Shown: positions 15,953-23,886, counted from the stretch's first letter. The stretch: 64,000 nucleotides of DNA from Armatimonadota bacterium (GCA_036504095.1 DASXVS010000017.1:78884-142883), one strand, 5' to 3'. Notes: generated by a model not told the origin, from the sequence alone. A program made the numbers and translations.

Positions 15953-16867
15953 TCACGCGTCCGGCGTGCCCTGCAATCCGCGCAGGTGGCGGTAAATGAC
16001 GACATCGCCGGCAATCGCCATTGGCGCAGTGAGAATGATGCCGAAGCAACAGAGAACCACCCCGCTCAGGCCAATCAGCATCAGGAGCACGCGCGTTGCC
16101 AGCAAAGCGGCATAGTGCCCGCGCGTCGCTTCGAGGCTCGCATTGACGGCCTCCACAACCCCACAGCCCCGGTCGATGACTTCCATCATCACGAGGCTGA
16201 CCGGAATCATGATGAGTGCGATCAAGAGTACGACCACCGCAAGCCTCGGCCATTCCATCGCCCACCAGCCGGACATCGCCGTGTAGCTCGGTTCACCGCT
16301 GTGCGTTGTTGGTGGAAGTGGTACTGAGGCATAGACCATAATCCACGGAATCCCAACCAGCAGAGTCGCGGTCATCAGCGGGCCGGCGTGACGAAAGCCC
16401 TGAAACATATGGCGAAACTGGGCGGCGCGTCCGCTCGCGGCCCTCGCGCAAACGTACCATGGTCCTGTCGCCAAAGGAGCCAGGAGAATGGTGGCGAACC
16501 CATCGACCAATAGAGTGGGGCGGCTCAGCGATCCCCAGCCAAGGTGTCCCACAACTTGGCCGACTATGTACTGCGCCAGGTTGGCTAACAACATGGTCAC
16601 AATCAGCAAGCCTGAGTTGGCGCTGTACACTCTCCAGGCCTCGGAAACGATGTCGAAGGGCTTGATGCGGCCCGTGGGCCGGATGATGTCCGCGTGGGCG
16701 AATTGCGCATTATGAGGTGCAAGGGGAACAAGCGTAGCCGATGCGTCCGGACCGTTTGGCGAAATAACCTTGGCGCCGCAGAATCGGCAGGATCCTTCGA
16801 CGTTGTACGCATCTTCGGTAGCTTCCAGATCTCGACCACACGCCGGACAGCGAAAGACAATGGACAT
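15953..16867 (-). CDS. Zinc-ribbon integral membrane protein, paralogue A
   Basis: 304 residues. N-terminal zinc ribbon CPACGRDLEA...CRFCGAKVIS (Cys 8, 11, 31, 34), a ~50-residue linker, then about six membrane segments, ending YRHLRGLQGTPDA. ATG 16867 matches the start of its neighbour and follows GAGGTG. It shares length, domain order, GRI/GEI-I-PFDIVSEAW-type linker motif, EVIDRG and the C-terminal YRHLRGLQGTPD with the next gene, so the pair arose by tandem duplication. Function unknown; the membrane part resembles DUF975/YIP1-like six-helix proteins only in topology. Confidence 0.75.
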   Translation of the reverse strand: MSIVFRCPACGRDLEATEDAYNVEGSCRFCGAKVISPNGPDASATLVPLAPHNAQFAHADIIRPTGRIKPFDIVSEAWRVYSANSGLLIVTMLLANLAQYIVGQVVGHLGWGSLSRPTLLVDGFATILLAPLATGPWYVCARAASGRAAQFRHMFQGFRHAGPLMTATLLVGIPWIMVYASVPLPPTTHSGEPSYTAMSGWWAMEWPRLAVVVLLIALIMIPVSLVMMEVIDRGCGVVEAVNASLEATRGHYAALLATRVLLMLIGLSGVVLCCFGIILTAPMAIAGDVVIYRHLRGLQGTPDA

Positions 16868-16943
16868 AGGGCACCTCGGCAATGGAATTGGCTCGGTCGT
16901 TACTGATACCCTATGTTGTTTGCGGCAGGTGCGGCAAACAGGC

Positions 16944-17858
16944 TCAGTCCGGCGTGCCCTGCAGCCCGCGCAGGTGGCGGTAGACGAGCACCTGGCCAAG
17001 CGGGATGAACCCCATCGTGAAGAGTGCCCCGATACAGCACGCAAACAGCCCGGCGAGATAGCAGAGTGTCAGCAGCAGCCCGGTAACCAGGATCATCAGC
17101 CGATGGCCTTTGGTGAACTCCCAGCTTGCCTTCAGCGCGCTGATCCCATCAACACCGCGGTCGATGACCTCCATCTGACCGGCCATGAGAGTAACGATCA
17201 TGAAGATCATGACGAGCCAGTACGCAATCATGAACGGCGTGTATAGTCTTGGAGCGCGCGTCGCCGCCGCGGACTGCGCTATCTGCAGTGCGTACAGCGG
17301 CAGGTTGTAGACCACCGCAAATTGCACCAGCGGACCATAGTGCCGCAACCCGGCGAAGATCGCACCCATGCTGTCATCGCCGCGGGCGATGATCCGATCG
17401 ACCAGGTACAACGGGCCGGCCAGCAAAGGCGCGAAGAGGATGCTGAGCACCATGATTCCGAGGGTCGTCGAGACCGGCATAACCGTCGGCGTTCCGGGGG
17501 CCGGCGGATGCCGCATAGTCTCGCGAAAGAACGGCACGAACCACGGCGCCATGGCGGCAACCGTGATCAGGCCGACGATCAGGTATGCCGCAAGGATGAT
17601 CGCCCAGTGGACCTTGAGGAGCGCCCAGGCTTCCGACAGAATGCCGCCGGGATCTATCTCTCCCGTGGGCTGGCTGACATCGCCCGGCGCGGCTTGCATG
17701 CTCGCGGGCCCGGCGGCGACTAGCGTGGCCGGCCCGTCCGGCTCGCTGGGGGATACAATCTGGGCGCCGCAGAAGCGGCAGGAACCGGCGACGCCGAATG
17801 CGGCGTCGGGAGCCTCGAGATCCCGGCCGCAGGCCGGACAGCGAAATACAATCGGCAT
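16944..17858 (-). CDS. Zinc-ribbon integral membrane protein, paralogue B
   Basis: 304 residues, same length as its downstream paralogue. Begins MPIVFRCPACGRDLEA with the second cysteine pair in CRFCGAQIVS, then a linker (GEIDPGGILSEAW) and about six membrane segments. Conserved with the paralogue: QMEVIDRGVDGISAL, the small cluster CCIGALFTMGF and the end YRHLRGLQGTPD. The two genes are 76 bases apart on the same strand and likely cotranscribed. They are probably partners or substrate-specific versions of one unknown membrane activity. Confidence 0.75.
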   Translation of the reverse strand: MPIVFRCPACGRDLEAPDAAFGVAGSCRFCGAQIVSPSEPDGPATLVAAGPASMQAAPGDVSQPTGEIDPGGILSEAWALLKVHWAIILAAYLIVGLITVAAMAPWFVPFFRETMRHPPAPGTPTVMPVSTTLGIMVLSILFAPLLAGPLYLVDRIIARGDDSMGAIFAGLRHYGPLVQFAVVYNLPLYALQIAQSAAATRAPRLYTPFMIAYWLVMIFMIVTLMAGQMEVIDRGVDGISALKASWEFTKGHRLMILVTGLLLTLCYLAGLFACCIGALFTMGFIPLGQVLVYRHLRGLQGTPD

Positions 17859-17997
17859 GGGTTACCTCGTTATGAGTATGAGAGCGGATGCTGCACCAAC
17901 GGTAGACTGTTTGCGCGGCAATTGAAAAGTGAAACGAGAACGGATGGATGATACGGCCGCCGCCGCGCGCCCGGCCGTTGGCACTCCCGCCTCCAGA

Positions 17998-18026
17998 TTG
18001 ACAAGGGGGGCCATCCGTGGTACCAT
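17998..18026 (+). promoter_or_regulatory. Sigma-70-like promoter for hrcA
   Basis: TTGACA (17998-18003), 17-base spacer, TACCAT (18021-18026). The spacer (GGGGCCATCCGTGG) is similar to that of the rng promoter. No CIRCE palindrome is present here. Confidence 0.6.
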
Positions 18027-18079
18027 TTGCGTAAGGAATGGCGTTGGGTTCGAAGGCCTCAACACCCGGTAAAATCGGC

Positions 18080-19087
18080 ATGGAACTGGATATTCGCAAA
18101 CAACTCGTGCTTGAGGCAATCGTCAACGAGTACGTCCGCACGGCTGAGCCTGTCGGCTCCGAGAGGCTGGCCGAATCAACCGCGTTTTCAGCGAAATCCG
18201 CCACCATCCGTAATGAGATGGCCGTCCTCTCCAGCCTCGGTTACCTTCTCCAGCCGCACACATCGGCCGGACGCATCCCGTCGGACAAAGGTTACCGGTT
18301 CTATGTGGACCGCCTGATGCAGCCGGACCCCGCCCCGCGCCCACCGCGGGCGCGGTTCGACTCGGAACTGGACGAGGTGCTGCGCCAGACCTGTCGCATC
18401 CTGGCCGGCCTCACCCGCTGTGCCGCGGTGGCGGCGCCTCCGCAGCGGGAAAGCGTCACCGTTCAGCAGGTTCACACCACGCCGGTAACGATGACCCGGG
18501 TGCTGGTGGTCGTGATTTTCAGCAGTGGGGACGTGCAGCACCGAATCGCGGAGGTGGGGCAAAGCATCCCGGCCGCCAAACTCTCGCGCCTGGAGCGGAT
18601 CCTGAACGAGGAGTTGTCCGGCCTCACGCTCCCGCAAGCGCGATCCGCCAAGCCGCTATTGCCCGAGGATCTTGCGGGCATCGCCGTTCCCGCCGCGCGA
18701 ATGATGGACGCCATCGGGCAGATGGTCGCGCGGGACGAGGACGACACCGCGTTTGTGGAAGGCACCACCCAGGTGCTCCGGCAGCCCGAATTCCAGCACG
18801 ATGACAGGCGGGAACGCCTGTTGAGCGCCCTGGAAGATCGCCGAGCCCTCCTCGAAAGCCTCCGGGCGATGGACGAAGGCGTGGACGTGGTCATCGGCAG
18901 CGAGAACCCGCTGCCCGGCCTGCAGGAACTCAGTTTCGTGTCCACCCGGTATTACGTGGGGATGAGCATGTCCGGAGTGATCGGCGTTTTCGGCCCCACC
19001 CGCATGGCGTATTCGCACACGGTGCCCGCGGTGCGGTCGATCGCGCGGGTCCTCAGCGGCGTTCTCACACGCATGAGCCTGGAATAA
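18080..19087 (+). CDS. hrcA: Heat-inducible transcription repressor HrcA
   Basis: 335 residues from ATG 18080 (the frame also has ATG 18038, which would sit almost on the predicted transcription start). HrcA represses chaperone genes through CIRCE. N-terminal winged helix: IRKQLVLEAIVNEYVRTAEP, VGSERLAE, SATIRNEMAVLSSLGYL; the wing ends HTSAGRIPSDKGYRFYVDRL. The central GAF-like and C-terminal parts (EFQHDDRRERLLSALEDR, YYVGMSMSGVIGVFGPTRMA) are family-typical. Unusually, no grpE, dnaK or dnaJ follows, so the gene is an orphan here. Confidence 0.92.
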   Translation: MELDIRKQLVLEAIVNEYVRTAEPVGSERLAESTAFSAKSATIRNEMAVLSSLGYLLQPHTSAGRIPSDKGYRFYVDRLMQPDPAPRPPRARFDSELDEVLRQTCRILAGLTRCAAVAAPPQRESVTVQQVHTTPVTMTRVLVVVIFSSGDVQHRIAEVGQSIPAAKLSRLERILNEELSGLTLPQARSAKPLLPEDLAGIAVPAARMMDAIGQMVARDEDDTAFVEGTTQVLRQPEFQHDDRRERLLSALEDRRALLESLRAMDEGVDVVIGSENPLPGLQELSFVSTRYYVGMSMSGVIGVFGPTRMAYSHTVPAVRSIARVLSGVLTRMSLE

Positions 19088-19113
19088 GCACCCCAATACC
19101 TTCAATGACGGCG

Positions 19114-19150
19114 GAAGGCCGGCGGCGCTCTCGGCGACCGACCGGCCTTC
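19114..19150 (+). terminator. Hairpin after hrcA
   Basis: GAAGGCCGG (19114-19122) pairs with CCGGCCTTC (19142-19150); no clear T-tract. Confidence 0.45.
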
Positions 19151-19175
19151 AACCTTGCGATGGACCTCGTGAGGT

Positions 19176-19424
19176 CTACACCGCGCGCGACCTCAGGAAT
19201 GCCTCGTTGATCACTTCACGGATCCCGGGCTTTCCTCGAATCACCTGATGGAGAATGTCCATCTCCTTGCGCAGATCTTCCGCTCCACCGCGGAGCTCAC
19301 GAACCTCCCCGGACAGGTAGACAATACCGTGACAAACGCGAACTTCAAGGCGCGATGAATCTATCGCGCGCTTCACGATTTCGTGCCGGATGGCACTACT
19401 CATTCGGGCATCCTCCACCGACAT
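19176..19424 (-). CDS. BON-domain protein
   Basis: 82 residues. The sequence IRHEIVKRAIDSSRLEVRVCHGIVYLSGEV...IREVINEAF follows the BON pattern (helix, beta GxVxLxGxV, helix), a phospholipid- or ligand-binding fold found in envelope-stress proteins. No signal peptide, so it is cytoplasmic as encoded. ATG 19424 is chosen over upstream options because it follows a full AGGAGG. It stands between hrcA and the nuclease fusion, convergent with hrcA. Its partner is unknown. Confidence 0.7.
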   Translation of the reverse strand: MSVEDARMSSAIRHEIVKRAIDSSRLEVRVCHGIVYLSGEVRELRGGAEDLRKEMDILHQVIRGKPGIREVINEAFLRSRAV

Positions 19425-19787
19425 GGGCCTCCTCCTTCCAGCGTGGCAGGCCCCGTCCTTACGGACGGGTGGTGGCGTCTCAACGTGCCCCCGGCAGGGC
19501 CATGGGCACGATGGCTTCGAATTCAGCACGGACACAGTTGTCGCGTTCGCGTTCAATAGGCGCTTGTTGCTGTGTCTTATGCGTTATGACGAACCCGCAC
19601 TCGAAAAGGTTTCCGCGGGCCTCATGAGGATTACTACCACATAATCCGCGCGGTTACACGCATATGAAACGAAGTAACGTGCCTGCGACCGGTGGGCACG
19701 GCGTCAACGGCGACCCCGTCCCATCGCGAACCGGCGGGACGCCGGCCGTTCCGTGAAACGCGTAAACCGGCGGACGGGGCGAACGGG
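19425..19787. other. Gene-free spacer
   Basis: Holds a hairpin CCGTCC-TTAC-GGACGG near 19453-19468, and the dispersed motif ACCGGCGGGACGCCGG near 19730 (also at 63640 in the opposite orientation). No gene seen. Confidence 0.4.
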
Positions 19788-21242
19788 CTATTGCACGCGG
19801 TCGCGGATTAGGCCCACCACGCGGCCCTGGATCTGGAAGTCGTCCGTTGCGCCCACGGGGATGTCGCCGAATTCCGGGTTCTCGGGGTGGAGGATGACGC
19901 CGTCGTCCGAGCGGTGCAGGCGCTTCACCGTCACTTCGCCGTTCAGAAGCGCGGCGATGATTTCGCCCTCGCGCGGCTCGCCTTCGAGGGGGCGGATGCG
20001 CAGTAGGTCCCCATCGAGGACGTGGGCGTCGCGCATGCTGTCTCCGGTGACCTTCAGTAGGAAGTCTCCCGCGTCTCCCCGGGCGTCGATCGGCATCGCG
20101 AAGTAGCCGTTCACGTGTTCCTGCGCGCTGATGGGGATGCCGGCGGCAATGCTGCCGAGGATGGGAAGCGCGGCCATTTCGGGCAGGGATTCATCGCTGG
20201 AGAGGCCGCCGGCGACGATGCGCAGCACGGGCCGTCCGGTCTCTTCGTCGTCGTCCAGCGTCCAGTGCGACGGGGTGGCGCCATCGCCGCCGGTCAGCTC
20301 GATCTCGCCAACGTACACTCGATTCTCGATTCCGCGCGCACGGCTGAACAGGGAATCGCCCACCGCCTGGCCTTTCGCGGACGCGAACTCATCCATTTTG
20401 GCGCTCACGTTATCGCAAGCGTGCAGCACGACGGCCTCCGGAATCGCCGGGAGCATCGGCGCGCCCCACTCGCGGGTGCCCTGGTGCGTGAGGATAAGGT
20501 GCAGGACCGCGGCTCGCAGGTTCGGCGGGAAGTCCGGGATGCCTTCGATGACGCGCTGAACCATCGCCGCGCCCATCACTACGTGCCCGACGAGGCCGCC
20601 TTCAACGGTGGTGCCGAAGTCCGCGCGCCCGATGTCCATTTCCCCCGTCTTGCCGATGTCGTGCAGGATCGCACCCGTGAGGAGCAGGTCCCGTCGAAGG
20701 CCCGGGGCGCGTTCACAGACGGCCATACAGAGGTCGCACACTTCCAGCGTGTGCGCCAGCAGGCCGCCGACGCCTACGTGGTGCATCTTCTGTGCCGCCG
20801 TTGCCTGGCGGAACGCGGCGGTGAAACCGGGCAGCTTGAAGACGCGGCGCAACAGCTCCACCAGGTTCGGGTCCTTCACTGTGTGGGCGAGGCCGCAGAA
20901 AGCCTTCCACATCGCTTCGCGATCTCCCGGGAACTCCGGGATGAAGCCGTCGGTGCGATTGGGGTCGGCGCCGGGCCGTATCCAGTCCGCAATGATACCC
21001 AGCTTTCCATTGTACAGCTGGACGTGTCCCCTGATGTGCACGCAGTTTGCGCTGGCGATACGGTTCCACTCCGTGTCGCCCACCTTCCACTGCTTCGCGC
21101 TAATGCTCCCCGTGGCGTCCCGGATTTCAAGTAGAGCGTATGGTTCGCCGTTCTTGCCCGTTGGACGCGAGCGTTCCACCACGCCGAACTCGTCGTCCAC
21201 CATGTCCCCGTCCACCAGATCAATCACGCGGATCCCGGCCAT
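19788..21242 (-). CDS. YhaM-type HD 3'-5' exonuclease fused to a LexA-type S24 self-cleavage domain
   Basis: 484 residues. Residues 1-95 look like an OB fold (VVERSRPTGKNGEPYALLEI, ISAKQW, VHIRGHVQLYNGKLGI) and 110-320 an HD nuclease as in YhaM/CBF1 exoribonucleases: MHHVGVGGLLAHTLEVCDL (His155, His164), AILHDIGK (His194-Asp195), LTHQG (His253), HACDNVSAKMDE (Asp277). Residues 340-484 are a complete LexA/UmuD-type peptidase domain: cleavage site AAG (Ala367-Gly368), GDSM nucleophile Ser402, VKRL Lys440. Ala-to-Ser spacing is 35 as in E. coli LexA; Ser-to-Lys 38 against 37. There is no helix-turn-helix. ATG 21242 follows GGGGAGG. Known: each half alone. Inferred: RecA-stimulated self-cleavage controls the nuclease. 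Confidence 0.9.
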   Translation of the reverse strand: MAGIRVIDLVDGDMVDDEFGVVERSRPTGKNGEPYALLEIRDATGSISAKQWKVGDTEWNRIASANCVHIRGHVQLYNGKLGIIADWIRPGADPNRTDGFIPEFPGDREAMWKAFCGLAHTVKDPNLVELLRRVFKLPGFTAAFRQATAAQKMHHVGVGGLLAHTLEVCDLCMAVCERAPGLRRDLLLTGAILHDIGKTGEMDIGRADFGTTVEGGLVGHVVMGAAMVQRVIEGIPDFPPNLRAAVLHLILTHQGTREWGAPMLPAIPEAVVLHACDNVSAKMDEFASAKGQAVGDSLFSRARGIENRVYVGEIELTGGDGATPSHWTLDDDEETGRPVLRIVAGGLSSDESLPEMAALPILGSIAAGIPISAQEHVNGYFAMPIDARGDAGDFLLKVTGDSMRDAHVLDGDLLRIRPLEGEPREGEIIAALLNGEVTVKRLHRSDDGVILHPENPEFGDIPVGATDDFQIQGRVVGLIRDRVQ

Positions 21243-21276
21243 CGGTACCTCCCCAGCCGCCCTCCCCTGTGAGGGG

Positions 21277-21290
21277 CGAACAAATGTCCT
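21277..21290. promoter_or_regulatory. SOS-box-like palindrome upstream of the HD-LexA fusion gene
   Basis: CGAACAAATGTCCT matches 12 of 14 positions of the Gram-positive type consensus CGAAC-RNRY-GTTCG. It lies 35-48 bases before the ATG of the fusion gene and within the intergenic region shared with the ferredoxin gene. Confidence 0.4.
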
Positions 21291-21345
21291 ATTTCACAGT
21301 TTATCATGCTCCGCCAATCCTTTCAACTCGCACGATTTCACCGTC

Positions 21346-21376
21346 TTGACTTGACTCACGACTCCGCGTGTATATT
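21346..21376 (+). promoter_or_regulatory. Candidate promoter of the ferredoxin gene
   Basis: Two overlapping TTGACT boxes (21346-21351 and 21351-21356) before TATATT (21371-21376), giving spacers of 19 or 14 bases. Confidence 0.4.
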
Positions 21377-21465
21377 GACCTGAACGGGGGGAAGAGCGGG
21401 TTCCGGGCATCTCGCCTGCCGCAGCGCCTTGCCAACCGCAAGTTAACGAAAGGAAGGGTCAGCCA

Positions 21466-21717
21466 ATGGCGTTCGTAATCGCCGAGCCGTGCGTGGGTGT
21501 TAAGGACCGCGCGTGCGTTGCGGTGTGTCCGGTAGACTGTATCTACGAGGTAGAGGAGGGCCAGACGCCCGATATGCTCTACATCAACCCCGATGAGTGC
21601 ATTGACTGTGGACTGTGCAAGCCCGAATGCCCCGTGGACGCGATTTTCTTCGAAGAAGAAGTTCCCGCGGAGTGGACCGGCTACATTGCCATCAACAAGC
21701 AGTTGTCCGGCCTGTAA
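21466..21717 (+). CDS. Ferredoxin with two iron-sulfur clusters
   Basis: 83 residues. Cytoplasmic electron carrier. Cysteines C9, C17, C21 and C25 (C-x7-C-x3-C-x3-CP) and C45-x2-C48-x2-C51-x3-C55 fit the 7Fe/8Fe FdxA type, in which the first site may hold a 3Fe-4S and the second (CIDCGLCKPECP) a 4Fe-4S cluster. ATG 21466 follows GAAAGGAAGG. It is divergent from the HD-LexA fusion and closed by a strong terminator, so it is a single-gene unit. Confidence 0.93.
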   Translation: MAFVIAEPCVGVKDRACVAVCPVDCIYEVEEGQTPDMLYINPDECIDCGLCKPECPVDAIFFEEEVPAEWTGYIAINKQLSGL

Positions 21718-21740
21718 GCCACCAACCGGGCTTGAAATCA

Positions 21741-21772
21741 GCGAGGGGTTGCCCATTTGGGCAACCCCTCGC
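21741..21772 (+). terminator. Intrinsic terminator after the ferredoxin gene
   Basis: GCGAGGGGTTGCCC pairs perfectly with GGGCAACCCCTCGC, short ATTT-type loop, followed by TCTTTGTG. Confidence 0.85.
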
Positions 21773-21876
21773 TCTTTGTGCCGCTGGGCGTCACGCCCGT
21801 GGTACTGCGGTAGACAACCAAAAAGAGCAGCGAACGACGAGAACGCCATTCATCGTTCATCGCTCATCGTTTCCGC

Positions 21877-22641
21877 TCAGCCGCCGCGGTTCCCGCGGTT
21901 GGCTCGGCCGCTGCGCATGTTATTGAACAGCGCCTGGCGGTCCTGCGGCGACATGTTCTGTATGATCTGGCGCTGCACATCGCGCATCGCCTGCATCCGA
22001 TCCTGCGGAGACATCGCCTGGAATGCCGTCACGGCATTCTGGATAGCCGTTGCCGGTGCGTTGGCCTGTGCGGCCTTCGCGGCCACGCGCTGTTCCGCGC
22101 CCGCCTCTTCCTGGTCCGGCGTGAGTTTGCCCTGTACGTAGTAGACAACCGGGCCGTCCGGGATCACGCCCCCGAGCGCGCCGTTCACCGTCATGGATCG
22201 CTTGGACTTGGCGTCGCTCACGATGGCGGCGGTCGGCAGCGCCAGCATGCCGGCATATACCTTGGCCGCAGCGGCTTCGGTAAGAACCGGGGCGTCCTGA
22301 GGCAGATTGAAGCGCACGACCTTGCAGCCGAACGCGGCGGCCACCGTGGACATCGCCGCGTCCGGTTCCACGGCCTCAATGGAGCCGGTGTAGGACCCCG
22401 TTACGGAAGGGGAGAAGTAGACCGTTGCGCCAATCTTCTTGGCGATGTCCCGCATCAGGCCGCGAACGTCGGCGGACGTCGCGCTCACGGTCAGGTACAT
22501 TGTCGCCTGCGGTCCCTTTACCGTCAAGGCGACGGTCGAGGTCGGTTCCGCCACTTTTCCGCCCGGTTTGGCCTGCTGGGCATGGGCCCCAACTGCCACA
22601 ACGGAGAGCGCAAGGGCAATGGGAATGAACGTAGTTCGCAT
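21877..22641 (-). CDS. Secreted protein with STN-like (secretin/TonB N-terminal) domain
   Basis: 254 residues from ATG 22641, which follows AAAGGAG; the open frame upstream is heptamer-repeat sequence and not coding. Signal peptide MRTTFIPIALALSVVAVGAHA. Residues ~50-105 (ATSADVRGLMRDIAKKIGAT, VYFSPSVTGSYTGSIEAV, DAAMSTVAAAFGCKVVRF) fit the small STN/secretin-type fold in which a periplasmic protein binds a partner. The C-terminal ~80 residues are Gln/Met/Arg-rich with two copies of the phrase MSPQDR and end GRANRGNRGG. Probably envelope-associated; function unknown. Confidence 0.7.
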   Translation of the reverse strand: MRTTFIPIALALSVVAVGAHAQQAKPGGKVAEPTSTVALTVKGPQATMYLTVSATSADVRGLMRDIAKKIGATVYFSPSVTGSYTGSIEAVEPDAAMSTVAAAFGCKVVRFNLPQDAPVLTEAAAAKVYAGMLALPTAAIVSDAKSKRSMTVNGALGGVIPDGPVVYYVQGKLTPDQEEAGAEQRVAAKAAQANAPATAIQNAVTAFQAMSPQDRMQAMRDVQRQIIQNMSPQDRQALFNNMRSGRANRGNRGG

Positions 22642-22746
22642 GCTCAACTCCTTTCGCCACTCGGGCGACAAAGATGATTTCGGGATACTGCTTTCCCTGG
22701 TACCCATCTTAGACGCGAAAGCGGAGGGGCCGGTTGCGAAAGGAGG

Positions 22747-22872
22747 TTCCGGGTCCCGGGTGCCGGGTTTCGAGTTCGGGGTTCCGAGTCCTGAGTTCCG
22801 AGTTCCGAGTTCCGGGTCTCGAGTTCCGGGTTCCGAGTTTCGAGTTCCCGGTTCCGAGTTCCGGGTTCCAGG
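22747..22872. repeat. Heptamer array, TTCCGAG family (18 units)
   Basis: Eighteen units in unbroken 7-base phase, consensus TTCCGRG. No spacers and no inverted part. It separates the STN-like gene from the respiratory operon. Confidence 0.9.
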
Positions 22873-22912
22873 ACTCATGCTTCGGTCGACCGAATTCGGC
22901 CTGCCTGCTATT

Positions 22913-23045
22913 GACTACTGTCCACTGCTTACTGCCTACTGCCTACTGCCGACTGTCTACTGACTACTGCCTACCGCCGACTGTCTACTGACTACTGACT
23001 ACTGACTACTGCCTACCGTCTCCTGTCTCCTGCCTCCTGCCTACT
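22913..23045. repeat. Heptamer array, GCCTACT family (19 units)
   Basis: Nineteen units in unbroken 7-base phase (GACTACT, GCCTACT, GTCTACT, GCCGACT, GTCTCCT). The stop codon of the next minus-strand gene (TAG, bases 23041-23043) lies in the last unit. Confidence 0.9.
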
Positions 23046-23289
23046 GCCCGGAGATGAAGCTCGTCGACGTTGGCGGGTTTCCCAGGTTCCAGTTCTGCAG
23101 CGTGTGCTTGCCGATGATCGAATACATGATGAGCGTCGTGACAATCACCGCCACGCTGAGCCCCACGATGATGAGCCACGTGCGGAAATCGCCCCAGCCG
23201 TGGTCAATCCGGGGCCCGGCTGCCCCCCCCGCGGGGTGGATGCCATGGTCCCTGTCGTCACCGTTACCGGATAGTTTTCCCTGTTTCAT
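23041..23289 (-). CDS. Small single-pass membrane protein of the oxidase operon
   Basis: 82 residues. One membrane helix (TWLIIVGLSVAVIVTTLIMY) with a short polar N-terminus and the tail HTLQNWNLGNPPTSTSFISGQ. ATG 23289 follows GAGGAG. Last gene of the act-cco operon. Small subunits of this kind (CcoQ/CcoH-like or act-associated) occur with cbb3-type oxidases, but I cannot match this one to a named family. Confidence 0.65.
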   Translation of the reverse strand: MKQGKLSGNGDDRDHGIHPAGGAAGPRIDHGWGDFRTWLIIVGLSVAVIVTTLIMYSIIGKHTLQNWNLGNPPTSTSFISGQ

Positions 23290-23302
23290 GTTGGGACGCT
23301 CC

Positions 23303-23590
23303 TCAGTAGCCCAGGCCATTGATGGCGATATTCGCGACATAGCCGATCATCCAGATCACCAGGACGATGCTCAGGATGATCACAAAGACCGTGGGCTTCC
23401 TGTGGCCGCCCTCGATTATCCCCGCGTAGTGATCGATGTGTTCCTTGTCGTCGTCGCGGGCATCGCTTTCCAGCCGTCCCTGACGCATGGCCGCGTAAAG
23501 GCCAAGCACGAGGATCAAGCCGCCCACGATGATCGCAACGATGACATGCCAATCCGTTAACCAGGGATAGAAACCGGTGCCTCGGTTCAA
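23303..23590 (-). CDS. Small two-helix membrane protein of the oxidase operon
   Basis: 95 residues with two membrane helices (WHVIVAIIVGGLILVLGLYA and TVFVIILSIVLVIWMIGYVA) joined by a charged loop (DARDDDKEHIDHYAGIIEGG). It overlaps the gene upstream by four bases (ATGA), so they are coupled. The second helix with VIWMIGYV resembles small oxidase-associated subunits, but no name is justified. Confidence 0.65.
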   Translation of the reverse strand: MNRGTGFYPWLTDWHVIVAIIVGGLILVLGLYAAMRQGRLESDARDDDKEHIDHYAGIIEGGHRKPTVFVIILSIVLVIWMIGYVANIAINGLGY

Positions 23591-23886
23591 TGGCGTTCCT
23601 CCGCCCCCTTGTGCAGCGTATCAGTCACCTGGATGTGGGAGCCGATGACCACAGCGGCGATGGGGATACCGATGCCTATTCCGAGCAGAATCGCCATGGC
23701 CAGCGCGACAACCGGAACGCGCCTTGCCTGGATGGGTACATCGGGCGACCCCGGTATCTCCAGCGGCAGTTCCGCGGCCCGCCTGTTATTCGAGAGCTGG
23801 CCCGTGCGCCACATCGCCCAGATGATGACGATCACCATCCCGATCCCGGGGGCCATATGCAGCAATACATGTCCTAGTGAGTGCAT
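23587..23886 (-). CDS. Small two-helix membrane protein of the oxidase operon
   Basis: 99 residues. Two membrane segments (APGIGMVIVIIWAMW near the start; VVALAMAILLGIGIGIPIAA in the middle) separated by a loop rich in Pro/Arg. ATG 23886 is chosen over GTG 23895 because AAGGAG lies eight bases before it. It follows the CcoO-cytochrome c gene by 46 bases. Role probably in assembly or stability of the oxidase; inference from position only. Confidence 0.6.
   Translation of the reverse strand: MHSLGHVLLHMAPGIGMVIVIIWAMWRTGQLSNNRRAAELPLEIPGSPDVPIQARRVPVVALAMAILLGIGIGIPIAAVVIGSHIQVTDTLHKGAEERH

Noticed and set aside
21877..22641. Pilus or type II secretion secretin
   Set aside because: Only an STN-like region is present; there is no secretin barrel domain, so the protein cannot be a secretin itself.
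22642..22878. N-terminal extension of the STN-like protein
   Set aside because: The extension is encoded by the TTCCGAG heptamer array; ATG 22641 has a good ribosome site and starts a signal peptide.
22747..23045. CRISPR array
   Set aside because: The repeats are contiguous 7-base units without spacers, and no cas gene is near.
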